A stretch of 9,777 nucleotides of DNA from Candidatus Zhuqueibacterota bacterium 4572_119 (GTDB lineage Bacteria; Zhuqueibacterota; Zhuqueibacteria; Thermofontimicrobiales; Thermofontimicrobiaceae), in assembly GCA_002084535.1 (NCBI GenBank), contig NBLI01000104.1:1-9777 (forward strand). The letters are read 5' to 3'. This document shows, piece after piece, positions 1-5,883 of this stretch; within the stretch, counting starts at the first letter, position 1, and each line of letters starts with the position of its first letter. The position numbers were made by a program, and so were the translations under genes. A model generated the notes under the pieces. The model saw only the letters and a list, made by a program, of their open reading frames with translations, was not told where the DNA came from and did no database searches.

Positions 1-263
1 GGAATTCCCCGCGTCGCGCATTCCCATGCCATAGGAACATGTAGAAACACAGGTGTCGCGATAACTGCCGCGTCCGGTTTTTCTTTGTCAAGCATTTTTA
101 CATAATCATCATAAATAGCAACCTGGCTCTTTAAACTCTTAACGGATTCAAGCAAAAATTTAGTCGTGTCCGAAACCGCGCAAAGCTCGACCCCATCAAG
201 ACTATTCATTATGCCAGCATGAAGCATTCCCATTTTTCCAATACCTATTGCCGCCAGTTTCAT
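1..263 (-). CDS. Gfo/Idh/MocA family oxidoreductase, N-terminal part (3' end beyond window)
   Basis: The first 87 residues of an NAD(P)-dependent sugar or cyclitol dehydrogenase are visible and run off the left edge. The start MKLAAIGIGKMGMLHAG carries the dinucleotide motif G-I-G-K-M-G (7-12), followed by VELCAVSD (25-32) at the end of the second Rossmann strand, and AAVIATPVFLHVPMAW (65-80), matching the family's A-T-P-x-x-x-H-x-x-x-A segment. The catalytic E-K-P motif, expected near residue 90-100, lies just outside. AGGA about seven bases before the ATG at 263 serves as ribosome site, 40 bases after the last glycosyltransferase. In glycan loci such enzymes make amino or keto sugars or uronic-acid derivatives, often for nucleotide sugars; the substrate here cannot be told from this fragment. 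Confidence 0.85.
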   Translation of the reverse strand, partial: MKLAAIGIGKMGMLHAGIMNSLDGVELCAVSDTTKFLLESVKSLKSQVAIYDDYVKMLDKEKPDAAVIATPVFLHVPMAWECATRGI

Positions 264-303
264 AAATCCATCCTTTCGTAAATCAAAATTTATTACACAT
301 TTT

Positions 304-1287
304 TTACTTTTGTTTATTTTGTTTATGTTTACCGTTCGTTCCTTTGTGCTGATTCAATTCAATTTTTTTAACACGGTAAAGCGCGTCCTCGATCAAGCGT
401 CTGTTCCCCCCGATCAAATCCGCGACCAAACCGATCATTATGACCTGGAATCCAATCATCATCAAAACCGCGGATAAAATCAATGACTGAATATGACCGC
501 CGCCATTACCCGTCATCCAGAAATAGAGGAACCTCCCTGAAATCAACATACCAGAGCCAAAAACAATCCCGCCAATTCTTAAAAAAGTCTTGAGCGGTTC
601 ATACATTAAATAAATTCGAAAAATAGTTAGCATTGACCTTTTTATATACGACGGTATACTTTTAAAAAGCCGGGATTCACGCAGCTTTTCCTGGGTACTA
701 ACTGGGACATGAGACACAGCAAGGTTCTTTTTTCCCGCCTGAATAATAGTTTCAAGTGTATAGCTAAATTTTGTAATTACATTCATTTTTAATGCTGCTT
801 CCCTGCTGATGGCGCGGAAACCGCTTGTCGCGTCAGGGACATCTGTGTTAGAAACTTGTTTTACAACCCAACTGCCGAGAACCTGCAATTTCTTTTTTGT
901 ACCCGAAAAATGATCGATTCTATTAACCTGTCTGTCGCCAACGACAAAATCTGCTTCGCCAAGGACTATCGGCTGCACCAATTTTTCAATATCTTCTCCA
1001 TTATACTGGTTGTCGCCGTCTGTATTTACTACAATATCCGCCCCCAATTTCAAGCTGGCGTCAAGACCCGCCATAAAGGCTTCCGCCAATCCCTTGTTGT
1101 TGGTAAATTTGATAATATGATTGACCCCATTATTTCTGGCTGTCTCGATTGTATTGTCCGTACTTCCGTCGTCAATAACTAAAGTCTCAATTATATCGAC
1201 ACCCTCAATTTCTTTTGGCAAATCCTTCAGAGTGACCGGAAGCGTTTGCTCCTCGTTTAAACAAGGAATTTGGATGATTAACTTCAT
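304..1287 (-). CDS. Family 2 glycosyltransferase, polyprenol-phosphate sugar synthase type, membrane-anchored
   Basis: Predicted GT-A enzyme of 327 residues, DPM/DPG-synthase-like. It has IIQIPCLNEEQTL (4-16), VIDDGSTDNT (37-46), the metal site TDGDNQY (89-95) with an intact DxD, DATSGFRAISREA (152-164) and an R-E-S-R-L-F-K segment at 203-209, all typical of this group. Two C-terminal helices (about 235-258 and 266-292) should hold it in the membrane. The basic tail after residue 300 is low in complexity, rich in Lys, Asn and Gln, and unlikely to be structured. It differs from the other two glycosyltransferases at most positions, so it is not a recent duplicate and probably uses another donor or acceptor. 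The ATG at 1287 has AGGA about nine bases upstream. It is separated from the gene before it by the inverted-repeat element and may have its own promoter. Confidence 0.92.
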   Translation of the reverse strand: MKLIIQIPCLNEEQTLPVTLKDLPKEIEGVDIIETLVIDDGSTDNTIETARNNGVNHIIKFTNNKGLAEAFMAGLDASLKLGADIVVNTDGDNQYNGEDIEKLVQPIVLGEADFVVGDRQVNRIDHFSGTKKKLQVLGSWVVKQVSNTDVPDATSGFRAISREAALKMNVITKFSYTLETIIQAGKKNLAVSHVPVSTQEKLRESRLFKSIPSYIKRSMLTIFRIYLMYEPLKTFLRIGGIVFGSGMLISGRFLYFWMTGNGGGHIQSLILSAVLMMIGFQVIMIGLVADLIGGNRRLIEDALYRVKKIELNQHKGTNGKHKQNKQK

Positions 1288-1327
1288 AGCTGATTTTCCT
1301 GCTTGTTTAATTCGGATTTATTATTTG

Positions 1328-1356
1328 AGTATTACAAGCCTTGAGTACATTGCCAA
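1328..1356 (-). promoter_or_regulatory. Candidate sigma-70-type promoter for the last glycosyltransferase
   Basis: On the minus strand TTGGCA (1356-1351, five of six to the -35 consensus) is followed by a 17-base spacer and AATACT (1333-1328, four of six to the -10 consensus). Transcription would begin near 1321 and leave a leader of about 35 bases before the ATG at 1287. It is a weak match, supported mainly by its position in the only long gap. Confidence 0.3.
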
Positions 1357-1367
1357 TATGCGATGTT

Positions 1368-1389
1368 TGCAATCCATAATTTGATTGCA
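1368..1389. promoter_or_regulatory. 7-bp dyad, possible operator
   Basis: TGCAATC (1368-1374) and GATTGCA (1383-1389) are perfect inverted repeats with an 8-base spacer. On the minus strand the dyad lies about 12 bases upstream of the candidate -35 box, where an activator could bind. There is no direct evidence of a protein partner, and a 7-bp dyad in AT-rich DNA could be chance. Confidence 0.25.
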
Positions 1390-1445
1390 CTCCAAGACCG
1401 ACTCGTTTTATTTTTGATATTTTTTCAATTATTAGAAACATAAAT

Positions 1446-1567
1446 GAGTCCATTCTAAAAACCAGGTATTTTAAGATTTTTCATAAATTATGGTGCTATA
1501 ACTTCAATATAAACAGTTTTCGTTTTGATTGGAAAATACCTGGTTTTTACCTTTTTAGAGTTGACTC
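1446..1567. mobile_element. MITE-like inverted-repeat element with 6-bp flanking direct repeats
   Basis: The ends are imperfect inverted repeats. The left arm (1446-1472) begins GAGTC and ends in CCAGGTATTTT. The reverse complement of the right arm (1533-1567) aligns with two mismatches in the outer 16 bases, then an extra 8 bases, then the same 11-base core. The innermost 16 bases of each arm (1457-1472 and 1533-1548) are perfect complements. A 60-base AT-rich centre has no useful reading frame. ATAAAT occurs on both flanks (1440-1445 and 1568-1573), as a target duplication would. The size and lack of a transposase suggest a non-autonomous element. The AT-rich flanks make a chance 6-base match possible, and a large RNA hairpin with a regulatory role is the alternative. 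Confidence 0.5.
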
Positions 1568-1614
1568 ATAAATTAAGCTGAATTATTCCCAATACGACAA
1601 GCTCAAGAGAAGCA

Positions 1615-2541
1615 TCATTCATCTTCTCCGCTTTCTTCACCACCGGTAATTTCTTCGATATTATATTCTTTAATTTCGCGGGCATGAGTAAAAATAATCA
1701 TTTCTCCCAATAACCCAATGGATATAAGTTGAATGCCAATAACCAATAGAAGCGCCCCCAGCAAAAGCAGTGGTCTTCCAGCGATTGGCCCCAACGCGAA
1801 AATACGGTAAAAGAAAAGATAAACCTCAATCCCCGCGCCAATCAGGGTAAATACCGCTCCCACAAAGCCAAGAAAATGAATTGGCTTTTTTGAATAATTG
1901 GTCAAAAAAATGACGGTCAAAATGTCCAATAGCCGCTGAAGATATTCTTTCAAATATTTTGACTTTCTAAATTTTCCCGGCAGTTGTTCAATTTTTTCTT
2001 CAGCAACTTTATAGCCCTGGCGTTTTGCCAATACCGGGATAAAATTATGCAGATCACCATAAATATTGATATTTTTCAATACTTCTCTTTTGGTAATTAA
2101 AATACCACTGTTAATATCATGCAGTTTGATCTTGGATAATTTTCCGGTAATTGAGTTGAACATCTTTGAAATCAATTGATTAAGCCGCGAATCTTTTCTG
2201 GGATATCTCCAGCCTACCACCAAATCATTTCCCTGTTCCAGCTTGGAAATCAGCTTTTCCAAGTGACCCAGATTTATTCTGACTCTGGCTGCAAAGTAGA
2301 TGACAATTTCACCGCTCGAATTTTTCAATCCCGCTGTAAAAGTACTCGCTTCTCCAAACCGGGATCGCATTTTAATTAATTTCACTGAAGAATCATTCCT
2401 GGTCAAATCATACGCTGTTTCGTATGTTCCGTCCGTACTGCCGTCATCAACAAAAACAATTTCAGACTGTCGATTCATTTGTTTCAAAGAACCTTTTAAC
2501 GCGTTATACAGTTCTTCCATATAATTTTCGTAATTATACAA
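1615..2541 (-). CDS. Family 2 glycosyltransferase paralogue lacking the DxD motif; start uncertain
   Basis: Paralogue of its upstream neighbour, 308 residues counted from the TTG at 2541. It keeps VDDGSTDGT (31-39), HDINSGILITKRE (141-153) and a KFRKSKY segment (190-196), and has two C-terminal helices (about 222-245 and 257-284). Where the neighbour has DGDLQNDP, this protein reads FAARVRINLG (83-92, bases 2266-2292): both metal-binding aspartates are absent. It may be a metal-independent or regulatory subfamily, or a partner subunit of one of its neighbours. The TTG start is conventional but has no ribosome site and would cut the first beta strand, since the open frame upstream encodes KLTVIVSLYNYE, a normal family N-terminus. 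No ATG, GTG or other TTG lies in frame between the stop at 2716 and 2541. Translation more likely begins at CTG 2559, ATA 2589 (overlapping the preceding stop) or ATT 2613. The Glu-rich tail is unremarkable. Confidence 0.85.
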   Translation of the reverse strand: MYNYENYMEELYNALKGSLKQMNRQSEIVFVDDGSTDGTYETAYDLTRNDSSVKLIKMRSRFGEASTFTAGLKNSSGEIVIYFAARVRINLGHLEKLISKLEQGNDLVVGWRYPRKDSRLNQLISKMFNSITGKLSKIKLHDINSGILITKREVLKNINIYGDLHNFIPVLAKRQGYKVAEEKIEQLPGKFRKSKYLKEYLQRLLDILTVIFLTNYSKKPIHFLGFVGAVFTLIGAGIEVYLFFYRIFALGPIAGRPLLLLGALLLVIGIQLISIGLLGEMIIFTHAREIKEYNIEEITGGEESGEDE

Positions 2542-2585
2542 TGAGACGATAACGGTCAGCTTTGCTTTTTTTCCAGATTCCGTTT

Positions 2586-3530
2586 TTATTGGTATGACTC
2601 TATTAAATAGAATGACTTTTTCTTTCCTGTATGAACAATGAGTGTTGCCAGCAGTCCGATAAAAATGAATTGAAACATAGTAACCATCAGCAGAAAAATT
2701 AATGTTGTCAAAATATTAATACTCGTTGGCTCAAAGTTGTTTTGCGCCAAAACAACACCCGCCCACACAGTTGTGAATCCGGCTAACAGTAAAGAAAATA
2801 ATGCCAGCGTTCCAAAAAACCTCAAAGGATTTCTTAAATACTTGATAAATAAATTCAACGAAGTTAAATCCATAATTACGCGGAATGTCCTGGTGATGTT
2901 ATATTTGGATTCACCATATTTTCGTTCATGATGATTTACCACAACCTCTGTTATTTTTGCCCCTTCAAGTCGCGCCAGAGCCGGAATAAACCTGTGAAGC
3001 TCTCCATACAACCTGATCCTTTTTATAATTTCCCTGCGAAAGGCTTTTAAAGAACAACCAGTATCATGCAATTCCACTCCGGTCACAGAGCAAATTAACC
3101 TGTTGGCAATCTTGGATGGCACTTTTCTTAATATCAATTTGTCTTTCCTGTTTTTCCGCCAGCCGCTGACAACATCGTAGCCTTCTTCAAGTTTGTTCAA
3201 AAGCATGGGAATGTCTTCTGGGTCATTCTGAAGATCTCCGTCCATTGCCACCACATATTTTCCCTGCGCGGCTTCAAATCCCGCCGCCATAGCTGCAGAT
3301 TGCCCAAAATTCCCCCTGAATTTGATGACCTTTAAGTACGGATCGTTTTTTTGTCTTTGCTTCAGTACAGTTAGAGTAGTATCACTGCTGCCGTCATCAA
3401 CCATAATAATTTCGTAACGCTTATTCATTTTTTCCATGACATTGCTGATGGATTCGTGAAGTAACGCCACGTTTTCTTCTTCGTTGTAAATCGGTACAAC
3501 AATTGATATTTCAATTTTCTGCTTTGTCAT
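2586..3530 (-). CDS. Family 2 glycosyltransferase, DPM1/ArnC-like, membrane-anchored
   Basis: Predicted inverting GT-A glycosyltransferase of 314 residues, of the type that transfers a sugar from an NDP donor to polyprenyl phosphate at the cytoplasmic face. The N-terminal domain has ISIVVPIYNEEENV (8-21), VDDGSSD (44-50), and the metal-binding DGDLQNDPED (97-106) with a full DxD. HDTGCSLKAFRR (155-166) and ERKYGESKYN (202-211) are hallmarks of the bactoprenol-phosphate glycosyltransferase group. Two C-terminal helices (about 236-262 and 273-300) anchor it. ATG at 3530 lies inside the 3' end of the hydrolase gene; GGA sits nine bases upstream, with a second AGGA touching the start. Of the three related glycosyltransferases here it has the most complete motifs and is the best candidate for lipid-linked sugar synthesis. 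Donor sugar is unknown. Confidence 0.93.
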   Translation of the reverse strand: MTKQKIEISIVVPIYNEEENVALLHESISNVMEKMNKRYEIIMVDDGSSDTTLTVLKQRQKNDPYLKVIKFRGNFGQSAAMAAGFEAAQGKYVVAMDGDLQNDPEDIPMLLNKLEEGYDVVSGWRKNRKDKLILRKVPSKIANRLICSVTGVELHDTGCSLKAFRREIIKRIRLYGELHRFIPALARLEGAKITEVVVNHHERKYGESKYNITRTFRVIMDLTSLNLFIKYLRNPLRFFGTLALFSLLLAGFTTVWAGVVLAQNNFEPTSINILTTLIFLLMVTMFQFIFIGLLATLIVHTGKKKSFYLIESYQ

Positions 3531-3981
3531 TCCTGTGTATCCGTTTTTGTCTTTTTATAAAATACTTGTGGACGTCCGAAAAAAAAGAAACCGGACTTAA
3601 AACATAGCGACCTGAAAAAGGCCAAAACAACTGCTCACCAAAGGGAAACGAAGTATCAACAGTAAAAAAATCAACGATTAAGTGAGAACAATAAGTAATC
3701 AATGTTGCTGAAAAAAATCGCAAGCTGATTTCATGATTCTTCCAGCGACTTAACAATGTAACCGCTATTGAAACTAAAACCGCGAAAGCGATACTATGTG
3801 TAAATTGGTGATGATATTGATTGGGCTTACCAACTACAAAACCAAACAAATAATCAATATCAGCTATATTCGCGATTATCACGAAATATAAAAATTCTCT
3901 CCAATTTATCTGATCACGTTTTTGACGCGCCAAATCATATATTACATAACCAAATAAAGAATGTCCAACAGGAGATGCCAT
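3511..3981 (-). CDS. Membrane-bound metal-dependent hydrolase, YdjM/DUF457 type
   Basis: Small membrane protein of 156 residues resembling the LexA-regulated YdjM / DUF457 (PF04307) group, classed as metal-dependent hydrolases though the reaction is unknown. Visible metal-ligand candidates are H7 in GHSLFG, D41 and D43 in ANIADIDYLFG, H57-H58 and H62 in YHHQFTHS, and H100 and D104 in SHLIVDFF, in the family's usual order. Hydrophobic stretches at about 30-50, 64-78 and 88-106 alternate with these, placing the site at the membrane. WPFSGRYVLSP (120-130) matches the family's W-P-[FL] segment. The start is one base after the stop of the AsnB-like gene with no clear ribosome site, suggesting coupling. 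Its 3' end overlaps the next gene by 20 bases. Its place between a ligase and glycosyltransferases suggests action on a lipid or glycan intermediate, which is inference only. Confidence 0.82.
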   Translation of the reverse strand: MASPVGHSLFGYVIYDLARQKRDQINWREFLYFVIIANIADIDYLFGFVVGKPNQYHHQFTHSIAFAVLVSIAVTLLSRWKNHEISLRFFSATLITYCSHLIVDFFTVDTSFPFGEQLFWPFSGRYVLSPVSFFSDVHKYFIKRQKRIHRNDKAEN

Positions 3982-3982
3982 T

Positions 3983-5839
3983 TTATTTATCTAAATTTTC
4001 ACGCATCCAAAGTTCAAGCACAAGTAAAGCCCAAAGCCGGTGCGAATTGTTCTTTTTTCTTTTGAAATGTTCAGTTAAAAGTCTCTGTACAAAAGCAGGA
4101 TTAAAGTATCCTCGTTTTTTAATACTTTCTTCTGATAAGACTTCTTTAATGAGATTATTAATTTCCGGTACATCACGCAGCCAATTTTTAAATGGCACGC
4201 TGTGCCCCAGCTTATCCTTTCGGAAAACAATTTCATCCGGCAAAACTCCGGCCATTGTTTTGTGTAGAATATATTTTGTCTCATTCCCGCGCAACTTCAA
4301 CTCCGATGGTATTTTCGCCGCGTATTCCACCAACCTGGGATCAAACATGGGAAATCTTGCTTCGATACCAAAAGAGCGCAGCAATTGCATCCTTCTCAGA
4401 TAAAAACTAACAACCGTGTGATAATCCCCGTACAAAGTTTTGCTTAAAAAGTCTGTGCCGTCTGCTTCTTTATAAATCGCTGTTATATCGTCAAGAGGAT
4501 GCGTTGACAATATTTTATCCCGGTAGTCGGATGTAAATAATTTTGTCATTTCAGATTGCTGATAATAGACGCGCCAGCGATTGCTGAACAACTCCTCCGG
4601 GAAACGATAACTATAAGCAAAGCGTTGTGCCTTCACGGCAAAGCTTTTCTTTTTGTCAGTGTCAGGGAACAAGCTGAATAACCCAGTCATCATCTTTTGC
4701 AGCGGCTTTGGAATTTTAGAAAATTTTTGCGCCACCTTATCCGCCTGGTAAACAGGGTGGCCAGCAAACAGTTCATCCCCCCCATCTCCGGTGAGAACGT
4801 AACTGGTTTTTCCCTTCGCGTTTTTACCAAGCAAATATGAAGCGACCTCAATTCCGATATCACAAAACGGTTCGTCCATGTGCTTTACAATCTCTTTAAT
4901 GGATAAAACCTCGTCTGAATCAAATTCGACCAATTGGTGATCTGTCCCATACCTGTCCGAGACAATTTTCGCGTAATGAGATTCATCAAAAGATTTCCCT
5001 TTGCAACGAAATGAGAACGTGTGAATTTTTCCCTGTACTTCAGGGCTCATCAAACCAACCATTGTACTTGAATCCATGCCGCCGCTTAAAAACGCGCCAT
5101 GAGATTTTTCTTTTTCCAGCCGGATTTTCACGCTTTTTTTCAACTTAGGAAGCAATTCTTTGACAAACTGCTCTTCAGTTTTTTCCTGATCTTGTGCGAA
5201 AGAAAGATACCAGTAGCGCTCGATGCTTAGCTTTTCTTTCGCGAAACGGAGAAACTGTCCTGGTCTGAGCTTTTTGATTCCCTTTATCAATGTCTCGGAA
5301 GCCGGGTTATAATTAAATAATAAATAAGTATAAAGCGACTTAAAGCTTATTTCTGATTTAACATCTGGGTGACGTAATATCGCTTTAATCGAAGAGGCAA
5401 AGATCAGCTTTTCCTCGTTCCAATAATAATAAAGCGGTTCAATTCCCAAATGATCTCTGGCTAATGCCATTTCCTGCTTTTCACTTTGCCAGAAAGATAA
5501 GACATAGTTGCCATTTATTTCATTAAAGATAGCGCCTTTTTTTTCCAAATATAAATTGAATAAGGATTCCGCTAAAGTCTCTTTCTTTGTGCTCGTTCCT
5601 ATAATATCTTCACTATTAAAAGCATTGCCCGAAAACAACACCGTATTTTTAGTATCATGCCACAATTCCGTACCATTATCAATCGTTTTTACATCGGAAG
5701 GGCAAAAAGCAACCGCCATATTTTTATTTGTCGCAGCTCTGATTTTACTTTTATCAATATTTTCCAAATCAAAAAGCTGGAACAATTCTGTTTCATCTAT
5801 CTTTTCTTCAGGTTTCGCGTACAGGATACCAGCAATCAT
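3983..5839 (-). CDS. AsnB-type asparagine synthetase-like ligase lacking the glutaminase cysteine
   Basis: Two-domain protein of 618 residues. The C-terminal synthetase domain is intact: the ATP-pyrophosphatase loop FLSGGMDSS (about 250-258) and LTGDGGDELFAGH (about 349-361) are present, so it should adenylate a carboxylate and amidate it. The N-terminal class II glutamine amidotransferase domain is recognisable (NGNYVLSF, ARDHLGIEPLYYY) but altered: the protein starts M-I-A-G-I rather than M-C-G-I-x-G, and the N-G-E block of the glutamine pocket reads SGN. Glutamine hydrolysis is unlikely, so free ammonia or another nucleophile would be needed. ATG at 5839 is chosen because GGAG lies six bases upstream; an in-frame TTG at 5851 overlaps that site and adds only four residues. 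Homologues in surface-polysaccharide loci are thought to amidate sugar acids, the likeliest role here. The next gene starts one base after its stop, suggesting coupled translation. Confidence 0.9.
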   Translation of the reverse strand: MIAGILYAKPEEKIDETELFQLFDLENIDKSKIRAATNKNMAVAFCPSDVKTIDNGTELWHDTKNTVLFSGNAFNSEDIIGTSTKKETLAESLFNLYLEKKGAIFNEINGNYVLSFWQSEKQEMALARDHLGIEPLYYYWNEEKLIFASSIKAILRHPDVKSEISFKSLYTYLLFNYNPASETLIKGIKKLRPGQFLRFAKEKLSIERYWYLSFAQDQEKTEEQFVKELLPKLKKSVKIRLEKEKSHGAFLSGGMDSSTMVGLMSPEVQGKIHTFSFRCKGKSFDESHYAKIVSDRYGTDHQLVEFDSDEVLSIKEIVKHMDEPFCDIGIEVASYLLGKNAKGKTSYVLTGDGGDELFAGHPVYQADKVAQKFSKIPKPLQKMMTGLFSLFPDTDKKKSFAVKAQRFAYSYRFPEELFSNRWRVYYQQSEMTKLFTSDYRDKILSTHPLDDITAIYKEADGTDFLSKTLYGDYHTVVSFYLRRMQLLRSFGIEARFPMFDPRLVEYAAKIPSELKLRGNETKYILHKTMAGVLPDEIVFRKDKLGHSVPFKNWLRDVPEINNLIKEVLSEESIKKRGYFNPAFVQRLLTEHFKRKKNNSHRLWALLVLELWMRENLDK

Positions 5840-5845
5840 TTTTTT

Positions 5846-5849
5846 CTCC
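5846..5849 (-). promoter_or_regulatory. Ribosome binding site deciding the start of the AsnB-like gene
   Basis: GGAG on the minus strand lies six bases before the ATG at 5839-5837. The alternative TTG start at 5851-5849 overlaps this site and has no comparable site of its own. This favours the ATG, which places Ile, not Cys, at position 2. Confidence 0.65.
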
Positions 5850-5883
5850 AATAAAACTAAAAGACCATCACATTCAAACCAAT

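Larger units (their letters stand above)
1288..1614. other. Intergenic region with inverted-repeat element, dyad and weak promoter
   Basis: This is the only gap over 300 bases and it breaks an otherwise tight gene run. From right to left it holds about 40 bases after the glycosyltransferase stop without clear structure, an inverted-repeat element (1446-1567), a 7-bp dyad (1368-1389) and a candidate promoter (1328-1356) facing the last glycosyltransferase. AGGA about nine bases before the ATG at 1287 serves as its ribosome site. A 44-codon minus-strand frame (1441-1307), extendable to an ATG at 1453, crosses the region; it has a weak GGA site but no recognisable product and is not called as a gene. 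Confidence 0.7.

Noticed and set aside
1..8. An EcoRI-like GAATTC at the very left edge, suggesting a clone end.
   Set aside because: It is part of the open oxidoreductase frame and a six-base site at a window edge proves nothing.
1457..1548. The inverted repeat as a simple rho-independent terminator.
   Set aside because: The 60-base loop and long outer arms do not fit a compact GC-rich stem with a U tract, though an effect on transcription is not excluded.
3975..4403. Plus-strand reading frame of 142 codons.
   Set aside because: It lies antisense to the well-supported AsnB-like gene and has no recognisable domain or ribosome site; a shadow frame.
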